DNA of 64,000 nt from Rhipidocladum racemiflorum (GCA_036346355.1 CM070581.1:4650001-4714000), one strand, 5' to 3'; positions 24,552-36,216 are shown, numbered from the stretch's first letter. Translations and numbers: made by a program. Notes: generated from the letters alone by a model not told the origin.

Positions 24552-24785
24552 TATTACAAGTAAACTGAGAATAGCAATAGAATGAATGAATGAACCCACA
24601 AATTGCATTGATCAATATATGTATTTATACATGTGAAGGGATGCTATGAATAGATGCCTAATCCCAAGAGGTGTCTTTACATGAAGAGGTGTCTTTTAGA
24701 GAAGACATTAACTACCTAATCTATGTCTTGATGAGATCACATGAAGAAGTGAAGTGTCTTTTAGAGAAAACATTGGTTCACAACA
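24552..24785 (-). repeat. 5' LTR of copia-1
   Basis: The 234-bp partner of the LTR at 20186-20396 has two extra short repeats (a duplicated ACATGAAGAGGTGTCTTT block and an extra GAAGT). On the minus strand the sequence just inside it is CGTTATCAAGCACGC, which is the expected place of the primer binding site. It does not match the usual initiator-Met 3' end (TGGTATCAGAGC). Confidence 0.88.
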
Positions 24786-24790
24786 CTGGC

Positions 24791-25500
24791 CAACAAGGGA
24801 AACTGGGGAGAAGCACGAAGTCCATACGTTAGCTGTCTCAACGCCGTCGACGACGATAGGAGCGCCGTCGTTGCCGCCTACCACCAATACGCGCTGATGG
24901 CGAGCGCCGCCAAGCGCGGGTCCTCCTACCGAACCAACGCCCGGGCTGGCTTCGGCGGCCGAACGAGCGAGAGACCTCAGCCTACGCACGAACGTGGAGC
25001 ACGTGGATGCCGCATGCCTCTGCTGGGCGGAGCCTGGCCTGTGCGTCGGCGCGACTGGAGCTTTACTGAGATGAAGGCCGCCGCTTACTGCTGACCGGCG
25101 GCCGGTTCGTGATTGCTGCCCGCGACTGGCGCCCTCCGCGGATGCCCACACCACACATGCTCGATGGCGATGCGGTGCGCCGGAAGCCGCAAGGTTCCAT
25201 CGAGCCCGTAACGTCCTGGCCGTCTCTCTCTGGAGATCCCGCCCTGGTTGGTAAATGGTAACTGGTAAGCATGCGTGGTAGCTAGTGTGGTACGAACTTG
25301 ACGTCCGAGCACCGCCGTGTTACGACGACGACAACCGCCGTGGCACGAACGCGGCGCGGTATGCGCCACCACCGGCACCTGATTCCTCACGGCTTCACCC
25401 AACCGCGGGCGGCAACGCGTGTTAGACTGTACGCGCCATGCCCGGTACGTGCATGGGCCCTCCTACACCGGCGCCACCGCCAGGAGAACTCAATCGAGGG
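24791..25500. other. GC-rich segment of unknown origin
   Basis: This lies just right of copia-1 and may continue the split LINE or be a separate captured sequence. The plus strand is open from about 24820 to 25094 with a plausible amino acid mix but no known motif. No splice sites or start context decide the matter. Confidence 0.3.
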
Positions 25501-25699
25501 ATTTAACCTTATATTGCTAAAGAGCAAGCCATTCCACCAAACACAAACCAAACTGGTACTTGCCCGCACCAGCCCCCAAACCAACCATAACTTCAATCAT
25601 CAGCCGAGGAACGGACTAGCATCCACCTCGGGATTAATCCAATATTGTCCCCCTGACCGTAGCAACAATTTTAAAATCATCGAACCAGCTGCTTGCCAC

Positions 25700-26611
25700 A
25701 ATTTTCTTTCTCTTTTAAAGTTTTTGAGTGAAACTAATAAGATTATTAATTAACTACGGGATGCATAACTATTAACTAGGGTTATTCAAAGGTTTAATAG
25801 GGTTTACCAACATCAAGGAGGCTTAGTGAGGAATTGGGTGTAGCTAGGCATCATGTCATTCTAAACTATTCTTTTCAGTATTTCAACATACGCGTAAAAT
25901 AATGCATTAGAAAATAAATACTATAATATGATGAACAGATGGGTTCAATATGTTCAAGTGCGTGCGGCTTACCTTGCTGGGCGGCGAGATCGTCTAGGGC
26001 GTAGTGGCTGTAGTCATACTCTGCTCCTGTCTGGTACGGCTCCTGCTCCTCAGGTCGGATCTAGCGCAAAAGAATGAAAAACGATAAACGGAAAGAAAAC
26101 AACAAACGGAAACGAAAACGGAAAATGGAACGTGCCGAAAGAGAATTGAAGGACGGTTTGGTCATTTCGAGAATTTTGGAGGCTTCAAATGGCAGAGCGA
26201 AGGCCTTTTTTGGTCTCAGCGGCTCAAAGCGGTCAAAATAGTGTATTTTGGGATCTTTTGGGGCTTTTCGGGTATTTTGGGGGATTTTTTTGGAATTTCT
26301 CGGATCATTAAATCTGAAAAAGGGAAAAGAAAAAGAATTTAGTGAACAGTGCTGGGCCGGCCGAGGCATAGCCCAATTCAGCCGAACGGCCCACGGGCGC
26401 GTTTCGCGCGTGAGGCGAGCTGGCCGGCCCACGAGCACGGGGGCGGCCGACTGACAGGCGGCCCCGCGCGCATGCGGCGGACCGCTAGGGTCGGGGCGAA
26501 GCGGGCGAGCGAGGGAGATGGGTGGCGAGGGTTTCGACTGGTCGAGAAAAGAGGCTGCGACGCAGCTCGACAGATAGCGACGACGAGGGAGGAGAGCTCA
26601 CCGAGAGAGCA

Positions 26612-26655
<44 letters not shown>

Positions 26656-27003
26656 GAGCATCCGCGGTGTATTTATACCCAATAGGGAGGAGAGAGAGGC
26701 CAGGGTGACACAGGTGCAGTGACAGCAACCGGCGCGATGAGGCCGACGTGCGGCGCGAAGGCGCTGACATGCGCTCAGCGCGAGAGGCTGACCAGTAGAC
26801 AGCGCAAGCGAGGTGAGCGGACGGCACGATATGAGGTGACGAGAGCAGGTTGGCGCGAGAAGTGACGGCCACGGCGATGCGAGCTGGGCCAAGCGGCCCA
26901 AAAACAAGAGGGCCTAAGAAATTCAAATCAAAATCCTAAAATTCAAAATAAACCCAAATAAAAACAAATAAACTCCTTTTAAATCTTTTTGGGGGATATT
27001 TCA
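25700..27003 (-). mobile_element. Probable LTR-retrotransposon LTR (gypsy-like), minus strand
   Basis: Read on the minus strand from 27003, the sequence begins TGAAATATCCCCCAAAAAG, similar to grass gypsy LTR starts. A TATA box (GGTATAAATACACC, near 26675), a CT-rich leader and a donor-like CAGCAAG|GTAAGC near 25975 follow. The left boundary and target duplication could not be found, so this may be truncated. A host promoter on the minus strand is an alternative, but no downstream coding exon is seen. Confidence 0.4.
26615..26653. repeat. (GA)n microsatellite
   Basis: About 19 GA units occur just downstream (on the minus strand) of the TATA-like sequence near 26675, in the leader of the probable LTR. 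Confidence 0.9.
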
Positions 27004-28873
27004 CCCTTGCCGTCGTTGGCTGTCGTAGCCCGCTTCCTCGATCATGTTCAACGCTTCGGCGGACGGCTGGGTGGAGCGTGGACAAGCGCGGCTCTCCGTC
27101 TCCAAGCTCGTGTTCCTCGGCGACCGCGCGAGTTACTGATGGGTCACGAGAATGCGGCACAGAAGAAACATCCATCGAATGTGCAGGTTCAAGGGAAAAT
27201 GCGTCACCATACAACCTCAACATACAAATTTTTGTACCGCATGGATCCATTCGCCCTCTTCGCGTACGGATAAGCAAAAGATCTATATTTTCTTTGAACC
27301 AGCAAAATATTAACGTTTCTGCCATATAAATTACAGTGAACAGGGTATGCACGGTACAATCAAATAAAAGTACGAATCACATCATGTTCAGGAGCAATGA
27401 ACACACATATGCGCAAAACAACTTCACGAAGTCATGCATTTTTTTTTTCATTGTCATAATCCCCGAATTTTGACCGTGCCAAATGCCCAAGCAATGTGCA
27501 ATAAAATTCTCACACCATACTCTCAAAATACAGAGCTTTTTTTGAATCATCAAACTTCCTTTTGGAGGGCCACAATTTGCAGAAAATCTTCACTCCTCAC
27601 CATTCACGTCAAGAAGGCACCAGGGCAATCAAGCGAATGTAAATTTATTCTGCCACTGAAAGCTCTCCCGCGCCATCTATTGCTGAAGAGTAAAGGCTAG
27701 AGAGCAACAAATTCTAATAATTCTAATATGCAAAATTCCTTTTACAGCTATAAGGAGTAAAATTGGTTACACGCTGTCATACTGTGTGGACTATACTTCA
27801 CAGAGTGAATGCAGTGACAAAATTTGACACCCTTCATTTAAAACATTAGCTACCAAACATGCGTGCGTTTTATGAACCATGGGTCAAGTGCTAAAATGAT
27901 TGATGAGCATAGCACCACACCATATTTGCATTGCTCTGTACATAAATTCCATTCACATGAGCATAGACACCACTTATCTTTTCGGACCGCAGCATTGTGT
28001 CAGACTTATAGTAATGCAATTTCAAGGAATTATTATGAAAACAAGCTGGATCAAAACCGTAAGACTAGAGGCAACAACAAAACGTCAAAAAAATGAAAAA
28101 AAACTTATGCATTGTTGAAAATCAGATGCTCGGGTGCACAACATAAATCAAGAGCAACGACACAACTTAAGCATTTCAAAAGCCCAAGTTTTAAATTTGC
28201 TAGCATGCACAGTCATGGACAAGGTATTTTACTATTTTATGATTGAAAAAAAGTTTTAGTGAAACTCAGCTAAATCAATGGAACCTTACTTGTCAGCATA
28301 GTAAGTGGACAGCAAAGGATGTAAGCAGGCAGCAAAATTATCATCATCATCAGCCCCCATCATCATCATCATCACCATCACCATCACCATCGACAAGGAA
28401 AACAGCACAAACAACATCAACCGCAACAGCAAGCAACTTGTGTGTTGATCACTTATCAGCCAGCACCGCTTCACTCCATCATGTAACTAGAAAAGTGCAA
28501 TTTACTATATGCAGTAAGTACCCAGTACTGAAAAGAAAGTGATAATATTGAATTCTAATAGACATGGTTGATGAAAAGGATTTCAAGTACATATAGTTCT
28601 TAACAAGCGTCCAGATGTCCACAAGAAAGCAGTATTAGTGCCTTGAAGCAGCAACCGACAGCAGGCACTACAGCATTGTAATTTGCAACTGAAGTGTGTT
28701 CATCATCAAGCAACCAAACAGCCTCTGGCATGAGCAGATCTATTCCATTCATCCTACTAGACGGAACACAAATTATATTATATTAACAAACAATAGAGAT
28801 TAGCTATGATGACATAAATGATGGAACAATCTAGAGACCTCGGCTCTTTGATGCATTGTCTATGATATTCAGC
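27004..28873. other. Intergenic, 3' of the SC35 gene; (CAT)n microsatellite
   Basis: No gene is recognised. A CAT/ATC microsatellite lies at about 28339-28392. The 27004-27140 stretch is GC-rich and open on the minus strand but has no identifiable motif. The 3' untranslated region of the SC35 gene should end somewhere in 28560-28873. Confidence 0.45.
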
Positions 28874-31800
28874 TTATGTCGAAGGGCTTCTAGAGCATGG
28901 AGACTGATCATCATAGTGCCTGACAGGAGATCCCCCATGAGAAGATGGTGTCTTGCGAGGGGAACGACTAAGGCTTCTATGCACAGGCGACACACTGCCA
29001 GCAATCACAGGATAAAGGAAAAAGACATATCAGTGTAATTCCGCAAGATAAAACAACAAAATTGATTCCATAACGTGCATACCTGTCTCTGCCATGCCTC
29101 TTGTAATCATCAGGACTGTAGCTGCGACTCCTGCTACGACCAGGGCTTCTAAGTGCAGGCGAGACACTGCCAATAGATATAGCATTATAAAAAGGGGCAT
29201 ACAGTGAAATCCAGCAAGAACAAAACAACAAAATTGATTATCTGATGTGTGTACATGTCTCTGCCACGCCTCCTGTAATCATCAGGACTGTAGCTGCGAC
29301 TGCTGCTACGACGACGATAATCTCTCTCTCTGTATGTGTCATATCCATATCTCTCTCTACTCGGACTACGAGTTTGCCTTCTATAATAATCTCTGTCTCG
29401 ATAATCATCACGGTACCTTAAAATGTGGTAAGCATATGATTATTAGCAAGGCATCATTGCAAAAAAAAAACATCATCCCGAACTAGAGAGAACAGGACTG
29501 GAATAAGCTTTGCCAATACACAATAGCAAATCCCCACTTTGACAGCTCATATGAACATTAGGAGTATAACTTGGTTCATCTGTATGGCAGTATGGTCATC
29601 ATTGGAGCTAGAAACCGATGGGGCTGACCTACTAAATTTTTTGATAAAATGCGAGGTATGAACTGAAGAAATATAATATTTCAGTACCCAGGTGTGGGTC
29701 CACCCCATGGGCATGGCGACAATGCCAACAACAAAAGTCAACAGAGCTACATCTATCTATCGTAATTCTGATATGCATGATAAAAAATGAAATAGGACAC
29801 TTGAGCATACAGCAGTCATAGAATCATGATATGTCCATTGGTTTGATATTGAAACCTATCTATCAACTCAGTGGCACCTCCATTGATTATACAACCACAT
29901 AGGTTTAAGGTTGAACTCACAGCGAAAACTTTTTTTTCTGCACAGACAAGTACACAATCCAATGCCCTGCATCACTTGAAAAACTATGTGTAACATTTAG
30001 GGGGGGAAATGATGGTAATGTTATACCTGCGTCTTGGACTGCGGCTTCTGGAACGACCCCTTGACCTTGGAAGCGTCTCCATGATTCTCCCTTTATGACT
30101 GCAAAATCCAGACAAAAGAAATATTAGGTACAGGTGTAGCTTAAATGCTAATAAGCAGAGCAGCTTTACCACAGGAGTCAGGAGCTAGTTTATTCTTTTA
30201 CATTAGAATGCTTTTCTATGAAAAAGTTAAAAGAATAGTCTGGTTATTTAGCGTATCCCCACAACATGTAAGAGGAATTTACTTTGATAACTGTTGTAGC
30301 ATCTGAGCTAAACAGTAAACAGTGAGTATTATAATACCCTTTGTCATGAGGGGACCGAGTAAGAGGGAGAGGAGTCGCACGTAATGTTGAATGGTGTATA
30401 TATTGAATAGCCCTTTATATAGGGGGGAGGTGGAGGGTGCATTCCCCAAAATGCCCCTCAATTATACAACATAGGAAAGGGCATTTTGGTACATTTTCCC
30501 CCTTAATACAATATGAAAATTGATATGAAGACTTGTAGACATTCCCTAGGATCCGTAGGTATTCCCGACGGTCCTAGGGGCTGGCCCCCCTACAAAAATA
30601 ATTGATTACTATATGGCACTCTAAATCATCTTATGTATCAGAAAAGCCCATGAACAAAATTTACAAACTTAATCTGAAGGTATTGCGGTTGGTGCACAAA
30701 CATTTCTAGATAATTGCCAAAAAAAATTACAAGAAAATCAGTACATGTTACATTCAGCATTTTCACAAAGATAATGACAGGTCCCTGAGCCCTTGACAGT
30801 GTGCTGTACACACACACAATGGAAAAGAAACTTTTGAGATGTCATATTCCTTGATAAAAAATATGACAAGTTTCATCCAGGACACATTAACAACAGTTGT
30901 TCCCAGCAAAACTGATAACATCATCATATTACATAAAGAACTAATTTAGACTAAATAACTTTAGGCATGACTATCAAAACCAGTGTTTTAAAACGCGATT
31001 ATCGCGGTATTGCCGGCTAAAAAACTTGCGGATTGCGGAGACTACTGCAGAAGCTATCCTACATCACCGTCCTATATAAAATGTTGGTTTCAATATTTTT
31101 AAGTAATGTATAGAATACCAAAATTTGTGAGGAATATTTTCCAAGTCAAAATAACATGCTATCATCACGACAGATTCTATAGGCTCCCAAGTTGAATCTT
31201 TTGGTTAATCACAAATCACTACGTACTTACAAGTTAATACTTAATAGTAATTAATAAGTTGATATCTAACTATTCAATTATACAATGCTAAGTAAGATAA
31301 AACATCAACGAGGGAGCAATCACTACTTTCACTAGTATTGATTACTGAAGTCACTACTCACTAATCAGTACTCTAGATAACCACTTGGTAAGAGAGAATG
31401 GAGAAATTAGAGATCAAAGACATCTTCTCACTACTCAACGTTCACAACCACAACAAGCATAAATCAAAGAGCAAAGGGCAAGACACTAGTACAGTAGTAG
31501 CTTAGACTCGTTGCCGGCATTGATGCACGGCTGTGGCAGTGACGATTTCGGTACAGAAGATGAACTCAACATAAATCGGAAGGAGATCAAGAGAGGAACT
31601 AGGGTTATATTGTTATTTGGGACTATGGTTTCGTATTCCTCAAAAAGACGGAAGGTACATATAGGTAAATAGGACCACAGAGATCAGATCATTGGATCAA
31701 ATATGGCCATAGATGTGTAAATCAATGGTTCAAATTATTTTGAGCCACAACAGCCTATGAGCTATAGCTGTCCGTTATAGCGGCCGTAGCTGTGTTAGCG

Positions 31801-32844
31801 CGATTTATCCAAATAGCTTAGCATTTGTGTCCCCAAAACCGCTATAGAGGTGTTATAGCCCACTAATTAAAACACTAATCAAAACCTAACATAATCCACG
31901 AGGGCAGTTAAATGTAGTACTATCTTCAAAATCGTCATTTAAGGAATGATAAACAAATGTTCTAATTAACAGAGTTGTATCTTTGCTCTAATACAGGAAA
32001 AACGTTTATGTATAGCCTAATACATCCGATCAGAAATCGATAAAGGTCACATTTAGCGAAAAGAATTCCACATCCCAGCTACATGGAGAGCAAGCACATA
32101 ACAAGTTGGGAAGTTGAAAAGAAGTTTTCATATCGAGATTTCAACGAAAGGCATAACTCATAAAAGCAGTGATAAGAAGAGACATAGTATCTTACATCCG
32201 TTCAGAATTTGGGCCGTACTTGGCAAACTGCACCATGATCTCCCTCCTGTCTACCACCCTCCCTGAAAAATAACCAACAAAATGAACAACAGTCCAACTT
32301 CAAAACTACATGTATCATAGAAATTCCCGTGAGGAAAGAGGAAACAACCGTCAAGCCGATCAACTGCCTTCTGAGCCTCGTCCTCGTACTTATACCTCAC
32401 GAACGCAAACCCTCGGGAGTCGCCAGTCCTGCAGCCATAGAAGCACAAACACATAAATCAGCTCCCAGAACCTCGAAATTTCCGCATCCCAGTTCCTAAG
32501 CCACCCACCCAACCTACAAGCCACACACAGATCAACCCCCCAAACCAGGGAACGAACCAACCGAAGCTTCTGCTCGTCTCAGTCACCTGCGGTCCCTGGG
32601 GATGTAGATGTCGACGACCTCGCCGTACTTGTCGAAGAGCGGGAAGAGATCATCAGCCGTCGTGCCTGCGATACACAACACAGGGGCATGAGCCACCAAT
32701 TCGGAACCCGTAGGAGAAGAGGAGCGCGAACGAGAGGGGCGGAGAGAGATAGAGAGGGGGATACTCACGGAAGGTGATGTTGAGGACGAGGAGGGAGTAG
32801 GTGTCGCGGATCGGCGGCGGGCCGGAGCGGCCGAATCGTGACAT
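28874..32844 (-). CDS. SC35-type serine/arginine-rich splicing factor
   Basis: Eight exons on the minus strand (32844-32769, 32665-32587, 32428-32349, 32262-32196, 30098-30027, 29416-29255, 29166-29083, 28994-28874) join in phase to give 246 residues. The protein should bind exonic enhancers through its RRM and recruit spliceosomal partners through its RS domain in nuclear speckles. The RRM is at about residues 16-95, with RNP2 (LLVLNI) at 18-23 and RNP1 (RGFAFVRY) at 57-64. From about residue 110 the RS region has RSRSRS blocks and repeated 'RSYSPDDY' units. The opening 'MSRFGRSGPPPIRDTYSLLVLNITFRTTADDLFPLF' layout matches plant SC35 closely. Intron 4 (2.1 kb) hosts a hAT-like element. Exons 6-8 include a tandem duplication. 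Plant SR genes are often regulated by alternative splicing of their long introns; here that is inference. Confidence 0.95.
28970..29310 (-). repeat. 172-bp tandem duplication of an RS exon plus intron
   Basis: Two units about 172 bp apart match through both exon and intron: ATCAGGACTGTAGCTGCGACT at 29108 and 29281, CAACAAAATTGATT at 29054 and 29226, and the exon starts near 28975 and 29147. The duplication created exon 7 with its own acceptor and donor, repeating the 'SYSPDDYxRxGRD' coding unit in the RS domain. Both copies keep phase 2 junctions, so adding or skipping the exon preserves frame. Confidence 0.88.
30342..30510 (-). mobile_element. Possible LTR fragment in SC35 intron 4
   Basis: On the minus strand a purine tract (TTAAGGGGGAAAA) is followed by a TG-starting segment with a TATA box (CCTATATAAAGGG) that ends near CATGACA. 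This is the layout of a polypurine tract and 3' LTR. No target duplication matches, so it is a remnant at best. Confidence 0.35.
30981..31877. mobile_element. Non-autonomous hAT-like element in SC35 intron 4
   Basis: The 897-bp element begins CAGTGTTTTAA and ends TTAAAACACTA (imperfect inverted termini). It is flanked by a perfect 8-bp duplication ATCAAAAC (30973-30980 and 31878-31885). Internal GCGATTATCGCGG and TAGCGCGATTTA motifs near the ends resemble subterminal repeats. It encodes no transposase and lies within the gene's longest intron. Confidence 0.9.
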
Positions 32845-33892
32845 CTCACCGGAGGCGGAGGCGGAGGCGGAGGCGGCGCGGGGTTGAGACACGGCCGGTG
32901 GAGTTGGGACTTGGGAGAGCAGGGGGAGGGAAGAGGAAGGGTCGGCGGGGGAGGGACGAGAGGATGGTGGCCACGAAGCCGAAGGCTGCCGATTCTTCTA
33001 GGCTCGCACGCACGCGGCACGCGGCACGACGAGAGAGCGAGTAGCCCTCACCGTATCCGTACGGCCCGGCCCTCTCGAGCCCACACGGGACGGGCCAGAT
33101 GTTGGGAGAGAGTGGGCTTTTGTGGTTTCACATCGGACCGTCCCATCTACACCTCGTCTCCTCCTCCTATGTTTCGATTTTCCATCTCCCCCTAGCACAC
33201 ACGGGCACAATTCAACCCAGAGAAACACGCAAGGTCGCAAGCCTGACGTAAATAGTAAGCCCTTGAAACACTGGTTCTTGCCGACATATCACTCCAATTT
33301 TTATTTTATTCTTTGGAACGAGCATATATCCCTCAAAATTTGGGCGAATTGCAATAGCATGAATGGTGGCGACATGGCGAGTTGGCAACACATAACATGG
33401 ATATAGGGGCTGTTTGGTTTGTTACCAATGCTTGCCAATAAACTCATAAACACCAAGTCACCAAGAAAGGTAATGACTGCTGGGCAATGCAGAAATTCAA
33501 CTGTAATATACATATTCGTTCATGACAGTGCATACTGGATACTTTAGTATTCTCGATACAGACGCACTATGTAATAACAAGACATGAAGGCAGGAGCTGA
33601 GCAAACGCTGGATCCTATAACTGTGCTACTACCTGAGTGAATGTTTCCGGATGAACTTTACAAATTAAATTCATGAGCAACAGAGCAAGTGAGAGGCTAT
33701 GACGATGGCACACTAGCACTAGTTAAGGCTGAGCTCCCACTCCAAGGAAAGGAGCGCTGTAATGTGGAGTTGAAGAACTCTCCGGCATAACAAGTTCCAC
33801 TGAGATAGTGAGACGTTGATTCAAATTCTACCGAACTATATGCGGCACACCCAGCCTTCAACAGCACTTACCATCGAGATTCAGAGCTGACT
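32845..33892. other. SC35 promoter region and spacer to the copper chaperone gene
   Basis: GC-rich sequence to about 33110 should hold the promoter and 5' leader of the SC35 gene. A CCGCCTCCGCCT repeat lies directly upstream of its ATG. 33110-33892 shows no gene. A 'GGGGCTGTTTGGTTTG' MITE-like terminus occurs near 33407. Confidence 0.5.
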
Positions 33893-35626
33893 TTATTTGG
33901 CTTCGCCTTGATCTGTGATGTAAAGAACATGCTGAACAAGTCATGTTTCCAATATCAAAATGCTGAACAAGTAATGTTGCAGTCACAAATGTTGATAAAA
34001 GACATGCTTCGACCCTCAAGGATATTATTAACTTGACGTCATCAACATATCTTATTCTTTGCACCAAAAATGTTGCGTATACCCCACAAATGTGAGTTCA
34101 TGTATGAAAAATGAGAAATTTGCATTGCTCAATTGAATTCGTGGTACTCATTCAATAGTTGATACATTACCAACATAATGTTAGCATGAATTTCGAGGCA
34201 CTTTGGACACCAAATCAAACCCAGCCAAGGAACTTTTTTTTCTAGGTAAAATAACATGGTCTGGAACTTTGAATTTCCCAGGTAGTTTCTGATCAAGACC
34301 TACTGGTAATATAACGGCACAGGAACTCAACAATTCAATTTATCCGTATGGGCCACCCTGATGATATGTGGGGGAAATGCAGTCTTTACCTTGCAGGCTA
34401 GACTCAAATCCACAACTCCCTAGGTGATTTGCAAGTTTCTCTCCACATCGCTTCTGCCAATCCACTGTCGCCTTGACCTCAGGTGTTGCCCACACGACTG
34501 CCTTTGATTCCTTAAAATCGACAATAGCAGAAGTAACCTCAGGCTGCAAAAGTGGGTGACTGAGTGACTGTCCCATGGTGATGAGCAAAAAACAGCAAAA
34601 GAAGGATACAGAAGACATAAAAGAAAGGAAGAATAAGAGGTTGTTTCAGGAGTCAGGAATAGGCACAAACAATTACAGGGAAAAAAAAGAGAGAACAGCT
34701 GAAATACAGATAATTCGTGCACTAAAAATGCCCCATTATGAGTACATTTCCTTGCTGAACATTGTGAAGCTTTGAGTTCTTCGCAAGAATATGAAAAAAA
34801 AAAAAACTAGCGTATGCAGTACATTATGGTTTCTAGATCTTCACAATATGCAAAGACTTGCAACTAAAAATTATCTCATGACAATTTCTGGACGGTGCTA
34901 GCCCAAATCTATGTTCGGTTTAAGAGTATCTTTGGAATGGAGCAACAAAGCAGGAAAGCTACAGGGTACCAATCTAAAGCTCATGGACTGTTCTCTAATC
35001 CAACTACTTCCTATGCAAAAAACCAATTCAACATTATATACAGCAGTCTAAAAATGAACAAATTTCTCTTCCAGCTTCGATTCCGTTTCTTCTCCAGTTT
35101 CTTATCTTAACAGAAAAGAAAGCAAAATTAAGGAAGTAAACAAGCAAATGGAACAGAGAAAGAAAGAAGATGTATACTTGGCTCTCCAAAATCCGCTTCA
35201 CGCTAGCAGCGCACCCATCACACATCATTCCCTGCAAGAATCAGACGGCACCGCGCATCACACATGCTTCGCTGACTGGCTCGCTCTCGAACACAAGGAG
35301 AAAATCCAAAGGGCGAAAGCTTCTTCAAATTTAGATTAGGAGTTTGGGTAATTGGGTGAGAAGTGCACCTGGACACTGAGCAAGATGGCCTCGGAGCCGG
35401 GTTCCGACGCCTCGCCGAGCGCCGCGGCGGCGGCGGAGACTGACGAGCCAACGCCGGCATACTCGCCGCCCCGGCGGGAGCGCAGGACGCCACAGCCCCT
35501 GCCTGAGGAGAAGGAAACGGAGGCGAGGCGGCGAGCTCCGGCGAAGGCAAGAGGGGAGAGGGGTCTGGACTTGGAGGGAGGGAATGAGATGTGACGGGGT
35601 AATCTTGTGATTAGCGTAGACTCCAT
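33893..35626 (-). CDS. PCH1: Plastid copper chaperone, PCH1-like (single HMA domain)
   Basis: Four minus-strand exons (35626-35369, 35231-35178, 34543-34390, 33912-33893) join in phase to 161 residues. The first 60-80 residues are rich in Ser, Arg and Ala with few acidic residues, typical of a chloroplast transit peptide. One heavy-metal-associated domain follows, with the Cu(I) ligands in M89-C90-D91-G92-C93. The text around it (GMMCDGCAASVKRILESQ, then DWQKRCGEKLANHLGSCGF) is that of the N terminus of the envelope copper ATPase PAA1/HMA6. The frame ends after a 20-nt last exon; no ATPase domains follow. PCH1 is known as a chaperone that arose from PAA1 by alternative splicing and became a separate gene in some land plants. 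This looks like such a gene, delivering Cu to PAA1. Alternatively it is a truncated PAA1 copy. Confidence 0.85.
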
Positions 35627-35800
35627 GACGTGCTCTGGTCTCTCTCCTTCCCTCTGCCTCAGAGTCTCAGAGAGGAGCTCCGGCTTACCCGATTCCTTTG
35701 GCTAAGTTTCAGAGGAAGAACTGCCACCCAGCGATTATGTGGGCCCTGTCAGTGAGGCTACATCCCCCACTGCATGCTAGACGCTAGTATGCTACTCGCT

Positions 35801-36007
35801 CGTGTTTGGTTAGTAGGATATAAGAACGGTTCTGTTTTGTTTCTATTGATTTGGCTAAATAAAATGATTCAATATTTATTGAGAATATTTTTTAAATTCG
35901 TATCTCATCGTTCAAAATAGAATAGTTTTATTCGAGCAACTAAATATATGCATAATTTTTTTTCTCATATATATATATATAAAACTTGGTACAAGTAACC
36001 AAACACA
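35801..36007. mobile_element. Small AT-rich MITE
   Basis: About 207 bp with inverted ends CGTGTTTGGTTAGTAGG and ACTTGGTACAAGTAACCAAACACA (the GTGTTTGGTTA core is shared). The centre is AT-rich with a TATATA run. No clear target duplication was found, so the superfamily is open. It lies between the PCH1-like and RABH1 genes. Confidence 0.6.
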
Positions 36008-36216
36008 CCCAGAGTAGGAGAAACAAGTTGAACAGCTGAACATTTTCAGATAGACATCGGAAGCAATACGTATTCAACGGCAAGAATTACTCGCGTCATT
36101 CACCATACAGAAGCTCGCATTAAAACTTAAAAGGTCAACTCCTGATCAAGAGAGAAATAGGAACTAATAATGTCAGATAACAACAGTATGCTTGTCGTGC
36201 GAATGTATCTGTGAAT

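Larger units (their letters stand above)
20186..24785 (-). mobile_element. Ty1-copia LTR retrotransposon (copia-1)
   Basis: The 4600-bp element runs right to left and is bounded by a perfect 5-bp target duplication CTGGC (20181-20185 and 24786-24790). Its LTRs are 20186-20396 (3') and 24552-24785 (5'). On the minus strand a purine tract AAGGGGGAG directly precedes the 3' LTR, as required for plus-strand priming. The internal region has protease, integrase, reverse transcriptase and RNase H in copia order, but no gag: protease-like sequence starts about 100 bp inside the 5' LTR. The LTRs differ by a few substitutions and two small duplications, so the insertion is not recent. Confidence 0.93.

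Noticed and set aside
24540..24552. Initiator-Met tRNA primer binding site for copia-1
   Set aside because: The sequence next to the 5' LTR (CGTTATCAAGCACGC) does not match the usual TGGTATCAGAGC; the primer tRNA is left open.
26378..26926. 182- and 140-codon open frames on the minus strand with Leu-Ser runs
   Set aside because: The runs come from the (GA)n microsatellite. The region looks like an LTR leader, not a protein gene.
28341..28392. His/Ser-rich open frame around the CAT repeat
   Set aside because: It is simply a translated microsatellite.
34340..34390. Continuing the copper chaperone frame past exon 3 (to TGA near 34340)
   Set aside because: A good donor (CAAG|GTAAAG) ends exon 3, and the 20-nt exon at 33893-33912 fits in phase with a proper acceptor.
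35801..36007. Assigning the small MITE to Tourist or hAT
   Set aside because: Neither a TAA nor an 8-bp duplication is visible at its ends.
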